From assembly GCA_015066935.1 (NCBI GenBank), contig SVNK01000007.1, positions 1 to 64,000 of the forward strand: 64,000 nt of DNA. The letters are read 5' to 3'. The stretch is from Ruminococcus sp. Its GTDB lineage: Bacteria > Bacillota > Clostridia > Oscillospirales > Ruminococcaceae. A program made the position numbers and the translations under genes. The notes beneath the pieces were generated by a model. The model searched no databases, was not told the DNA's origin, and worked only from the letters and a program-made list of their open reading frames with translations. Position 1 is the first letter of the stretch. Each line of letters opens with the position of its first letter. Positions 35,305 through 43,570 of the stretch are shown here, piece after piece.

Positions 35305-35371
35305 GAGACTGTGGTATGATTCCGGTGCCGTAAAGGCAAGACGGAAAAACTGTCACAGTCTCTTTATTTTT
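35305..35371 (+). terminator. Two-tier terminator hairpin after DUF1292
   Basis: GAGACTGTG and CACAGTCTC form the outer stem, followed by TTTATTTTT. The enclosed 40 bases contain an inner hairpin (TTCCG-GTGCC...GGCA-CGGAA). It is terminator-like, but more elaborate than needed. Confidence 0.75.
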
Positions 35372-35442
35372 GCTTCGTAAAAAGGCGTTTTGGGACGTTT
35401 TAACGAATATTGCCGAACGGGGAAATTTTTTCGCCATTTGTA

Positions 35443-35471
35443 TTGACTTCTCGGAACAAAAGGAGTATAAT
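35443..35471 (+). promoter_or_regulatory. Promoter of serC-serA
   Basis: TTGACT, 17 bases, TATAAT, about 53 bases before the serC start. It is near consensus, fitting the strongly biased codon use of both genes. Confidence 0.78.
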
Positions 35472-35524
35472 AATTAGCGTATGGAAATATATACAAATTA
35501 ATATATAAACGGAGGTTTTTTACA

Positions 35525-36607
35525 ATGAGCAGAGTTTATAACTTCAGCGCAGGTCCCGCTGTACTTCCTGAGGAGGTACTCAAGGAAGCAGCAGACGAAA
35601 TGATGGATTACCAGGGATGCGGCATGTCCGTAATGGAGATGTCACACCGTTCAAAGGTATACGATAACATCATCAAGGAAGCAGAGCAGGATCTCCGTGA
35701 CCTTATGAATATTCCCGATAACTACAAGGTTCTTTTCCTTCAGGGCGGTGCTTCACAGCAGTTCGCAGCAGTTCCCATGAACCTCATGAAGAACAAGAAG
35801 GCTGCTTACATCATCACAGGTCAGTGGGCAAAGAAGGCTTATCAGGAGGCTCAGATGTACGGTGAGGCTGTTGCAGTAGCTTCTTCCGCAGACAAGACTT
35901 TCTCATATATCCCCGATTGTTCAGACCTTGACATTCCCGAGGATGCAGATTACGTTTATATCTGCGAGAACAATACAATCTATGGTACAAAGTTCTGGGA
36001 GCTTCCCAACACAAAGGGTAAGGACCTCGTTTCCGACGTTTCTTCATGCTTCCTTTCAGAGCCTGTTGACGTATCAAAGTACGCTGTAATCTACGGCGGT
36101 GTTCAGAAGAACATCGGTCCCGCAGGCGTTGTAATCGCAATCATCCGTGAGGACCTCATCCGTGATGACGTTCTTGCAGGAACTCCCACAATGCTCAAGT
36201 GGAAGACACAGGCTGACAACGATTCACTCTACAATACACCTCCCTGCTACGGTATCTACATCTGCGGCAAGGTATTCAAGTGGCTCAAGAAGATGGGCGG
36301 TCTTGAGGCTATGAAGGCTCACAACGAGAAGAAGGCTGCTATCCTCTACGATTTCCTCGACAGAAGCAAGATGTTCAAGGCTACAGTTGAGAAGAAGGAT
36401 CGTTCACTCATGAATGTTCCCTTCATCACAGGCAACGACGAGCTTGATGCAAAGTTCATCAAGGAGTCAAAGGCTGCAGGCTTCGAGAACCTCAAGGGTC
36501 ACAGAAGTGTTGGCGGTATGAGAGCTTCCATCTACAATGCTATGCCTATCGAGGGCGTTGAGAAGCTTGTTGCTTTCATGGAGAAGTTTGAGCAGGAGAA
36601 TTCCTGA
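35525..36607 (+). CDS. serC: Phosphoserine aminotransferase
   Basis: 360 residues. Transfers the amino group from glutamate to 3-phosphohydroxypyruvate in serine biosynthesis (class V PLP enzyme). It starts with the typical YNFSAGPAVLPEEVL. The PLP lysine is in YGGVQKNIGPAG (about 194). GGAMR-type phosphate contacts are seen as HRSVGGMRASIYN near the end. GGAGG precedes the ATG. Codon choice is strongly biased (AAG, AAC, GAG), like serA and valS, indicating high expression. serA follows 46 bases on in the same operon. serB is not in the window. Confidence 0.97.
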   Translation: MSRVYNFSAGPAVLPEEVLKEAADEMMDYQGCGMSVMEMSHRSKVYDNIIKEAEQDLRDLMNIPDNYKVLFLQGGASQQFAAVPMNLMKNKKAAYIITGQWAKKAYQEAQMYGEAVAVASSADKTFSYIPDCSDLDIPEDADYVYICENNTIYGTKFWELPNTKGKDLVSDVSSCFLSEPVDVSKYAVIYGGVQKNIGPAGVVIAIIREDLIRDDVLAGTPTMLKWKTQADNDSLYNTPPCYGIYICGKVFKWLKKMGGLEAMKAHNEKKAAILYDFLDRSKMFKATVEKKDRSLMNVPFITGNDELDAKFIKESKAAGFENLKGHRSVGGMRASIYNAMPIEGVEKLVAFMEKFEQENS

Positions 36608-36653
36608 TTTCTTCATAAGCCTTAATAAAGAAATATAAAGCGAGGTTATTGAA

Positions 36654-37817
36654 ATGTATAATATTCAGACACTTAACAAGATTTCTGCTATCGGTACAGA
36701 TATTTTTGATAAGAGCGTTTACTCGGTTTCCGACGACTGCGGCAACCCCGACGCTATCATGGTAAGAAGTGCAAAGATGCACGACATGACTTTCGGTGAT
36801 AAGCTCATTGCTATCGCACGTGCAGGCGCAGGCGTAAACAACATCCCTGTTGAACGCTGTGCACAGGAGGGTATCTGTGTATTCAATACTCCCGGTGCAA
36901 ACGCAAACGCTGTTAAGGAGCTTGCTATCTGTGCACTTCTCCTTTCTTCAAGAAAGATTACAGAGTCTGCTGCATGGGCAGCTTCACTCAAGGGCACTCC
37001 CGACGCTCCCAAGACTGTTGAGGGCGGCAAGTCCAAGTTTGCAGGTCCTGAGATTTACGGCAAGACACTCGGTGTAATCGGACTCGGTGCAATTGGCGGA
37101 AAGATTGCAAACACAGCAATCGCACTCGGCATGAAGGTTATCGGCTATGACCCTTACCTCTCCGTAAACGCTGCACTCCACCTTGACCCCGCTGTAAAGG
37201 TTGTTGCAGACATCAACGACATCTACAAGGACAGCGACTACATCACAATCCATATGCCTTACACTCCTCAGACAAAGAACACAATCGACGAGGAGCAGAT
37301 CGCTATGATGAAGGACGGCGTGCGTCTCATCAACCTCGCAAGAGGAGAGCTTATCAACAGCGAGGCTGTTGTAAAGGCAATTGCTGACGGCAAGGTTGCA
37401 AAGTACATTACAGACTTCGCTGACGACGTTGTACTCGGCGTAGACGGCGTTATCGTACTTCCCCACCTCGGAGCTTCAACTCCCGAGAGCGAGGATAACT
37501 GTGCAGTTATGGCTGCTGAGGAGCTTATCGACTACATCGAGAACGGCAACATCAGAAACAGCGTAAACCTTCCCAACGCTTCAATGAACGCAATCGGCAC
37601 AAAGATCTGTGTAATCCACAAGAACGTGCCCACAACACTTGCTTCAATCACAACAGTACTCGGCAACGAAGGTATCAATATCGAGAACATGGTTAATGCA
37701 AGCAAGAAGGAATTTGCTTACACAATGCTCGACGTAACAGGCGACATCCCTGCATCCGTTGAGGGCAAGATCAATGCTGTTGACGGCGTTATCCGTGTAA
37801 GAATTCTTGCAAAGTAA
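36654..37817 (+). CDS. serA: D-3-phosphoglycerate dehydrogenase
   Basis: 387 residues. Oxidises 3-phosphoglycerate, the first step of serine synthesis. NAD-binding Rossmann motif GLGAIGGKIA (about 142-151), catalytic Arg in INLARGE, Glu near 255 and His in LPHLGAST. A C-terminal ACT domain (about 315-387; ICVIHKNVPTTLASITTVLG) suggests serine feedback control. This is the short form without the long intervening domain. It follows serC without a terminator, giving the compact serCA operon usual in Clostridia. A T-box leader follows its stop. Confidence 0.96.
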   Translation: MYNIQTLNKISAIGTDIFDKSVYSVSDDCGNPDAIMVRSAKMHDMTFGDKLIAIARAGAGVNNIPVERCAQEGICVFNTPGANANAVKELAICALLLSSRKITESAAWAASLKGTPDAPKTVEGGKSKFAGPEIYGKTLGVIGLGAIGGKIANTAIALGMKVIGYDPYLSVNAALHLDPAVKVVADINDIYKDSDYITIHMPYTPQTKNTIDEEQIAMMKDGVRLINLARGELINSEAVVKAIADGKVAKYITDFADDVVLGVDGVIVLPHLGASTPESEDNCAVMAAEELIDYIENGNIRNSVNLPNASMNAIGTKICVIHKNVPTTLASITTVLGNEGINIENMVNASKKEFAYTMLDVTGDIPASVEGKINAVDGVIRVRILAK

Positions 37818-37849
37818 TTCAATACATAAATAAAGCTGCGAAGGAGAGT

Positions 37850-38090
37850 AGTAGCCGTGAGGTTGATTTCAGAGAGCCGTCGTTTGGTGCGAGGCGGTAT
37901 GAGACTGCGGTGAAGTAGCTTCTGAGCTTCGGCGGTGAAATCTGGCAGTAGCCGTCGGCGTGATTCTCACGTTACAGGGAAGCCGTTACGATAAGGACGG
38001 CATTGAGTGCGGAGTGTACTGCTCCGAATTCAGGTGGTAACACGGACTTAGTTCGCCCTGAACCTATTACAGGTTCGGGGCGATTTTTTA
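37850..38090 (+). promoter_or_regulatory. T-box riboswitch controlling valS
   Basis: The leader between serA and valS has the T-box features in order. These are an AGAGAGCCG segment and Stem I; a specifier-loop-like GAAGTAGCTTCTGAGC, where GTA (37915-37917) is a valine codon; the T-box AGGTGGTAACACGG (about 38033-38046); and then a terminator hairpin (CGCCCTGAACC...GGTTCGGGGCG, TTTTTT, to 38089). Uncharged tRNA-Val would stabilise the antiterminator and permit valS transcription. The ORF track reads the valS frame backwards into this RNA, which is not coding. Confidence 0.92.
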
Positions 38091-38119
38091 TAATTATACA
38101 AAAAAGGAGAGAAAATCCA

Positions 38120-40741
38120 ATGGCAAAGGAACTGGCAAAAGCTTATAATCCCAAGGATTTTGAGGACAGAATCTATGCCGCATGGAACGACAATGGCTGT
38201 TTCCGTGCAGAGGCTGACCCCAAGAAAACACCTTATACTATAGTAATTCCCCCTCCGAACATCACAGGACAGCTCCACATGGGACACGCCCTCGATGAAA
38301 CACTTCAGGACATCCTTATCCGCTGGAAGCGTATGAGTGGATATTCGGCACTGTGGCTTCCCGGTACAGACCACGCCGCAATCGCTACAGAGGCTAAAAT
38401 CGTTGAGGCTATGCGTAAGGAAGGCGTTACAAAGGAGGACCTCGGACGTGACGGTTTCATGGAACGTGCATGGGAGTGGAAAAGACAGTACGGCGGCAGA
38501 ATCTGCGAACAGCTCAAGAAGCTCGGTTCATCCTGCGACTGGTCAAGAGAGCGTTTCACAATGGACGAGGGCTGTTCAAAGGCGGTAAAGGAAGTATTTG
38601 TAAAGTATTACGAAAAGGGACTCATCTACCGTGGCGAGAGAATCATCAACTGGTGTCCCAAATGTAAGACCTCACTTTCCGACGCAGAGGTAACATACGA
38701 GGATCAGGCAGGTCATTTCTGGCACCTCCGCTATAAAATCAAGGACGCTGACGGCTATCTTGAACTTGCAACAACACGTCCCGAAACACTTCTCGGTGAT
38801 ACAGCAGTAGCCGTAAACCCCAACGACGAGCGTTACAAGGAATTAGTCGGCAAGACGGTAATTCTCCCGATTGTTCACCGTGAGATTCCGATTGTTGCGG
38901 ACGATTACGTTGAAATGGACTTCGGAACAGGCGTTGTAAAGATTACTCCTGCCCACGACCCCAACGACTTTGAAGTGGGACTCCGTCACAAGCTTCCCGT
39001 TATCAACGTAATGAACGACGACGCTACAATCGTTGACGATTATCCCAAGTATGCAGGCATGGAACGCTTCGACGCAAGAAAAGCTATCGTTGCAGACCTC
39101 GAAGCAGAGGGAGCACTCGTAAAAATCGAGGACTACAGCCATAATGTAGGTACATGCTACCGCTGTGGAACAACTGTTGAACCCAAGGTTTCAACACAGT
39201 GGTTCGTGAAGATGCAGCCTCTTGCACAGCCTGCAATCGACGCTGTAAAGAACGGCGACACAAAGTTCGTACCTGAAAGATTTGACAAGATTTATTTCCA
39301 CTGGCTTGAAAACATCCGTGACTGGTGCATTTCACGTCAGATATGGTGGGGACACCAGATTCCTGCATTCTACTGTGACGAGTGCGGTGAAATGGTTGTA
39401 ACAAAGGAAGACGGAGCAGTTTGTCCCAAGTGCGGAAAGCCCATGCGTCAGGACCCTGACACTCTTGATACATGGTTCAGTTCTGCACTCTGGCCGTTCT
39501 CAACACTCGGCTGGCCCGAAAATACAGAGGACCTCAATTACTTCTACCCCACAAATACACTTGTTACAGGCTACGACATCATCTTCTTCTGGGTAATCAG
39601 AATGATGTTCAGCGGACTTGAGAACATGGGCAAGGTTCCCTTCGATACAGTTCTCATCCACGGTCTTGTACGTGACGCACAGGGACGCAAGATGTCCAAG
39701 TCGCTCGGAAACGGCATCGACCCGCTTGAAGTTATCGATGAGTACGGTGCGGACGCTCTCCGCTTTATGCTCGCAACAGGCAACTCTCCCGGAAACGATA
39801 TGCGTTATATCGACGACAAGGTTAAGGCAGCACGTAACTTCGCAAACAAGCTCTGGAACGCTTCACGTTTCATCATGATGAATCTCCCCGACGATTTCGA
39901 GTTCACAGGACTTCCTGCCGACCTTGAAACAGAGGATAAGTGGCTTGTAAACAAGTTCAACAAGCTTGCAAAGGAAGTTGGCGAGAACCTTGAAAAGTTC
40001 GAGCTTGGCGTTGCCTCACAGAAGATTTACGACTTCATCTGGGACGTTTACTGCGACTGGTACATCGAAATCACAAAGCCCAGAATTCAGGCAGGCGGCG
40101 AGACAATGGCAAAGGCACAGGCGGTTCTCGTATGGGCAATGCAGGGAATGCTCAAGCTTCTCCATCCGTTCATGCCGTTCATCACGGAGGAAATCTGGCA
40201 GGTTCTCACAAATGAGAAGTCGATGATTATCCTTGAAACTTACCCCACATACGACAGTTCAATCGACTACTCAGCAGAGGAAAAGTCATTTGAAAAGATT
40301 ATTTCAGCTATCAAGGCTGTAAGAAATACACGTACAGAGATGAACGTACCGCCCTCGGTAAAGGCAAAGCTTATCATCGAGACGGACGAGCCTGAGCTTT
40401 ATACATCCTGTGCCGCATTCTTCGAGAAGCTTGCTTCCGCTTCATCTGTAGAGGCAGGTGCTTCCGTTGAACATGAGAACTGTGCAAATGCCGTTACAGA
40501 CTCCGCAAGAATCTTCATTCCCATGGACGAACTCGTTGACAAGGAAAAGGAAATTGCACGTCTTGAAAAGGAAAAGGCAAAGGTTCAGAAGGACATCGAC
40601 TTCCTCAGCGGTAAACTCAATAATCAGGGCTTTATCGCAAAGGCTCCCGAAAAACTCATCGAAGCTGAAAAGGCTAAGCTTGCAGTCGCACAGGAGAAAA
40701 TGGCTAAAATCGAGCAGTCCATCGCTGCATTCAGGAATTAA
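38120..40741 (+). CDS. valS: Valyl-tRNA synthetase
   Basis: 873 residues from ATG 38120 (AAAGGAGAG upstream). The tracked 38003 start lies inside the T-box. Class Ia synthetase with HIGH-type PPPNITGQLHMGHAL (about 43-57), a CP1 editing domain (about 200-330, including TTRPETLLGDTAVAV), Zn-type Cys pairs (CDECGEM...CPKCGKP), KMSKS as GRKMSKSLGN (about 523) and the C-terminal coiled-coil arm (about 800-873, KEIARLEKEKAKVQKDI) of ValRS. It is complete. Codon bias is strong. It is regulated by the valine-specific T-box directly upstream. Confidence 0.98.
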   Translation: MAKELAKAYNPKDFEDRIYAAWNDNGCFRAEADPKKTPYTIVIPPPNITGQLHMGHALDETLQDILIRWKRMSGYSALWLPGTDHAAIATEAKIVEAMRKEGVTKEDLGRDGFMERAWEWKRQYGGRICEQLKKLGSSCDWSRERFTMDEGCSKAVKEVFVKYYEKGLIYRGERIINWCPKCKTSLSDAEVTYEDQAGHFWHLRYKIKDADGYLELATTRPETLLGDTAVAVNPNDERYKELVGKTVILPIVHREIPIVADDYVEMDFGTGVVKITPAHDPNDFEVGLRHKLPVINVMNDDATIVDDYPKYAGMERFDARKAIVADLEAEGALVKIEDYSHNVGTCYRCGTTVEPKVSTQWFVKMQPLAQPAIDAVKNGDTKFVPERFDKIYFHWLENIRDWCISRQIWWGHQIPAFYCDECGEMVVTKEDGAVCPKCGKPMRQDPDTLDTWFSSALWPFSTLGWPENTEDLNYFYPTNTLVTGYDIIFFWVIRMMFSGLENMGKVPFDTVLIHGLVRDAQGRKMSKSLGNGIDPLEVIDEYGADALRFMLATGNSPGNDMRYIDDKVKAARNFANKLWNASRFIMMNLPDDFEFTGLPADLETEDKWLVNKFNKLAKEVGENLEKFELGVASQKIYDFIWDVYCDWYIEITKPRIQAGGETMAKAQAVLVWAMQGMLKLLHPFMPFITEEIWQVLTNEKSMIILETYPTYDSSIDYSAEEKSFEKIISAIKAVRNTRTEMNVPPSVKAKLIIETDEPELYTSCAAFFEKLASASSVEAGASVEHENCANAVTDSARIFIPMDELVDKEKEIARLEKEKAKVQKDIDFLSGKLNNQGFIAKAPEKLIEAEKAKLAVAQEKMAKIEQSIAAFRN

Positions 40742-40769
40742 GGCTTATCGCACATTACTGTAATTTATC

Positions 40770-40972
40770 AGGGAAGAACCTTTCTGAGGAAAGGTTCTTC
40801 CCCGAACCCCTTTCCAAAGACTTTTAATACAAATTTCAGTCAGGCAGGGCACACGTAAAAAAACATTGAATTCTTTGTTTGTATGGGGAGTGCCCTGTCC
40901 GACTGAAATTTCATACTGAAAGTTTTAGGGAGGGAGTTTGAGGGAGGACCCTTTTTCAAAATGGTCTCCCTC
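40770..40972. repeat. Element B, copy 1: three-hairpin interspersed repeat
   Basis: It fills most of the 282-base gap between valS and the Dabb gene. Hairpin 1: GGGAAGAACCTTTC/GAAAGGTTCTTCCC. Then a conserved segment (CCAAAGACTTTTAATAC). Then a long central stem bounded by AAATTTCAG/CTGAAATTT with a locus-specific arm (CAGGGCAC/GTGCCCTG). Then TACTGAAAGTTTTAGG and hairpin 3 (GAGGGAGGACC/GGTCTCCCTC). A second copy lies at 51649-51853. The first hairpin may serve as the valS terminator. Confidence 0.85.
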
Positions 40973-41022
40973 AATAAACTGCAGTGATATGGTAAAAGCA
41001 TAAATCTCAGGAGGTAGTTGAG

Positions 41023-41325
41023 ATGATAAAGCACATAGTAATGTTCAGACTCAAAGCCACAGAGGGAATGAGCGAATACGACAACGCACTTGAAGCGAAG
41101 AAGCGTTTTGAGGACGTAATTGCAAAGGTTGAGGAGCTTAAAAAGGGGGAGCTTGTTATCAACTCCGCTGACGCTCCCGAAAGCAATTACACAATCGCTC
41201 TTATCTGTGATTTTGACGATATAGACGGACTTAACGCATATCAGGTGCACCCTGCGCACGTTGAGTTTGCGAAATTCATAGGCACAGTAAAGACAGAACG
41301 TGCCTGCATTGATTACGAATTTTAA
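41023..41325 (+). CDS. Dabb-family (stress-responsive alpha-beta barrel) protein
   Basis: 100 residues covering one Dabb domain, a dimeric alpha-beta-barrel fold found in stress proteins and small cyclases. The family pattern is clear: MIKHIVMFRLK at the N-terminus, DFDDIDGLNAYQVHPAHVEFAKFI in the second half. AGGAGGTAG precedes the ATG by about 5 bases. A weak hairpin (TTTTAATGC/GCATTAAAA) follows the stop. Function is not known for the bacterial single-domain forms. It stands before the SDR/folC pair in the same direction. Confidence 0.85.
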   Translation: MIKHIVMFRLKATEGMSEYDNALEAKKRFEDVIAKVEELKKGELVINSADAPESNYTIALICDFDDIDGLNAYQVHPAHVEFAKFIGTVKTERACIDYEF

Positions 41326-41394
41326 TGCGTAAACTGCATTAAAAATAAAAATTGCCGTCAGCACTGTACGGCGAAGAAAACGGAGGGAAAAATC

Positions 41395-42138
41395 ATGACA
41401 AATGTAAAAGGCAAATGGGCACTTCTCACAGGTGCGAGCAGAGGAATCGGCTATCTTTCGGCGATTTACATGGCGAAGCTTGGCTGTAATCTGGTACTTC
41501 ACAGCAGAAAGGCAGAGCATTGTGCGAAGGTACTTGAGGAGGTAAAGGCACTCGGAGTTGAAGCATACGTGGTTGAAGCTGAACTTTCCGACCTTGATTC
41601 CGTAGAGAAGATGCTTCAGGAAATCGACGCAAAGGGTACACAGATTGACATCATTCTCAACAATGCGGGACTTCAGATTGCATACCGCACTGAATATCTC
41701 ACAACACCTGTGTCCGATTACGACATCAGCTTCAAGGTTAATACTACAGCTCCGATGATGATATGCTACCATTTCCTGCCAGCGATGCAGGAGAGAGGTT
41801 TCGGCAGAATCGTCAACACAACAAGCGGAATAGCACTTGAACCTGAGCAGGCAGGCTATTCGGCTGCAAAAGCGGCTCTCAACAAGGTTACGATTGACCT
41901 CGGCTCGAAGTATCAGGGAAGCGATATTGTGCTGAATCTGGCAGACCCCGGCTGGTGCAGAACAGAGCTTGGAGGACCAAATGCTCCTAACTCACCCGAA
42001 AGTGCACTTCCCGGAGTTCTGGTGGGTGCATTCGTGGACGACAAGAAGTCGGGACGTATCTTCTCTGCACAGGAATTCTCTGGAATGAGTCTTGAAGAAG
42101 CCGTTGCAAAGGCAGAGTCTATGGAGAGTCCGTACTGA
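41395..42138 (+). CDS. Short-chain dehydrogenase/reductase
   Basis: 247 residues, classical SDR. The cofactor motif TGASRGIGY (about 13-21) favours NADP(H) because of the Arg after Ser. Other motifs are NNAG (about 90), a catalytic Ser in NTTSG (about 139) and YSAAK (about 153-157). It is complete in catalytic residues. The substrate cannot be assigned. Its TGA overlaps the folC ATG by one base, so translation is coupled, perhaps only for expression convenience. GGAGGG precedes the ATG. Confidence 0.92.
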   Translation: MTNVKGKWALLTGASRGIGYLSAIYMAKLGCNLVLHSRKAEHCAKVLEEVKALGVEAYVVEAELSDLDSVEKMLQEIDAKGTQIDIILNNAGLQIAYRTEYLTTPVSDYDISFKVNTTAPMMICYHFLPAMQERGFGRIVNTTSGIALEPEQAGYSAAKAALNKVTIDLGSKYQGSDIVLNLADPGWCRTELGGPNAPNSPESALPGVLVGAFVDDKKSGRIFSAQEFSGMSLEEAVAKAESMESPY

Positions 42139-43391
42139 TGAACATTGATGAGACCATGGATTTCATAAATTCCTTTTCGAAATCGGGGAAGGCGATAACC
42201 GACCTTTCCCGTGCGAGAGGACTTATGGAACGTGTGGGAAATCCTGAAAAACAGCTGAAATTCATCCACGTTGCGGGGACTAACGGAAAAGGCTCGACGG
42301 TGGAGTACATCTCAAACGCTCTGATTCGTTCGGGTTTCAGGACGGGACAGTTCACTTCGCCTTTCATCACCCACTATGCCGACCGAATCCGCATAAACGG
42401 TCGGGAAATCGACGAGGAATCTCTCTGTGAAATTGCGGAGACCGTGAAAAATGCCGCAGACAGCAGAGATTATTCGCAGTTTGAGATTACCATGGCGATT
42501 GCGATGCTGTGGTATGTCCGTGAGAAGTGCGACATTGTTGTACTTGAGGTGGGAATCGGAGGTCTGCTCGACTGCACCAATGTTATACCGTCGCCTGTTG
42601 CGTCGGTTATAACGTCCATATCGCTCGACCACACGGCTATACTTGGCGACACCGTGGAGAAAATTGCTGTGCAGAAGGCAGGCATTGTCAAGGAAAACTC
42701 GGCGGTAGTGCTGTCGATGTACAACAAGAAAAGTGTCGGGGAGATTGTCGGCAAGGCGGCGTCTGAAAAGGGGAGTCTGCTCATACAGCCCGACGCAGAC
42801 GCCTTTGAGATTCTTGGGATTTCCGCCGAGGGAAGCCGTTTCAGATACTGCGGCAGAGAATATACTGCGGCAATGATAGGCAGGTGGCAGTGCGTTAATG
42901 CGGTCACTGCGATTGAAGTCTGCCGATATATCCGAAGCTGTGGTTTTGACGTTTCTGAGGATAACATCGCAAAGTCCATTGAGACTTCCCGTGTAAAGGC
43001 GAGAGTCCAGTTTATTGGTGGGAATCCGCCTGTTATCGTGGACGGCGGTCACAATCCCGACGGCGTTGAAAATGTGATTTCCTTTGTCAGAGGAATAAAA
43101 TGTATCGCAGCCGTCATGGGCATGGTCGATTCAAAGGATTACGAAAGCTCTGTCCGTAGAGTTGCACAGTACTGCGACGTAATTTATACCGTGGACGGCT
43201 TTGCCTATAACTGCATTCCTGCGGAAAAACTGGCGGAAACGGCAGGTCGGTATACGTTGTCGGACGCCTGCACAACTCTCGGAGAAGCTGTCGGCAAGGC
43301 AAAAAAATACGCCTGCGAAAACAGCGGCACAGTACTTGTCTGTGGCTCGCTCTACCTCGCAAGCGAATATCTGAACAATACGGAATTATAG
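42138..43391 (+). CDS. folC: Folylpolyglutamate synthase / dihydrofolate synthase
   Basis: 417 residues, Mur-ligase-like ATP enzyme adding glutamate to folates. P-loop HVAGTNGKGSTVEYIS (about 46-60), the omega-loop segment TSPFITHYADRIRING, ITSISLDHTAILGDT and a C-terminal domain with VIVDGGHNPDG (about 300). Length and motifs are as usual. Whether it also has dihydrofolate synthase activity cannot be told, as no folP/folB genes are near. It overlaps the SDR stop by one base. Confidence 0.95.
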   Translation: MNIDETMDFINSFSKSGKAITDLSRARGLMERVGNPEKQLKFIHVAGTNGKGSTVEYISNALIRSGFRTGQFTSPFITHYADRIRINGREIDEESLCEIAETVKNAADSRDYSQFEITMAIAMLWYVREKCDIVVLEVGIGGLLDCTNVIPSPVASVITSISLDHTAILGDTVEKIAVQKAGIVKENSAVVLSMYNKKSVGEIVGKAASEKGSLLIQPDADAFEILGISAEGSRFRYCGREYTAAMIGRWQCVNAVTAIEVCRYIRSCGFDVSEDNIAKSIETSRVKARVQFIGGNPPVIVDGGHNPDGVENVISFVRGIKCIAAVMGMVDSKDYESSVRRVAQYCDVIYTVDGFAYNCIPAEKLAETAGRYTLSDACTTLGEAVGKAKKYACENSGTVLVCGSLYLASEYLNNTEL

Positions 43392-43420
43392 AATTATTGA
43401 ATTGTCGGTACAATATATAT

Positions 43421-43531
43421 GCGGATGCCCAATGGGCATCCCTACAAATGGCTTTTTACATATATAAATGTAGGGACGACCATTGGTCGTCCGCTTGATA
43501 TTTTGATTAAAATATGATTTATTGATAAACT
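43421..43531. repeat. Element A, copy 1: paired-palindrome repeat abutting a terminator
   Basis: Arm 1, GCGGATGCCCAATGGGCATC..CTACA, is inverted with respect to arm 2 (43469-43494), which contains GGGACGACCATTGGTCGTCC. Each arm is itself a palindrome. About 40 bases of A+T-rich tail (TTTTGATT..., ATTGATAAACT) follow and end against a terminator. Arm 2 plus tail recur at about 49469 and 63592. Confidence 0.82.
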
Positions 43532-43564
43532 CAATCCCCGATACGTCTGTATCGGGGATTTTTT
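43532..43564 (+). terminator. folC terminator
   Basis: ATCCCCGATAC, a 4-base loop and GTATCGGGGAT, followed by TTTTTT on the plus strand. It lies between folC/element A and the convergent scfB stop. Confidence 0.85.
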
Positions 43565-43570
43565 CGTCAA

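Noticed and set aside
38003-38119. N-terminal extension of valS in the ORF track
   Set aside because: This stretch is the T-box antiterminator/terminator RNA. The real ATG at 38120 has a good ribosome-binding site and matches the ValRS N-terminus.
40840-41772. 310-aa minus-strand ORF across element B, the Dabb gene and the SDR gene
   Set aside because: It is antisense to two clear genes, is Cys/Leu-rich without family features, and begins in a repeat. It is a shadow of codon bias.
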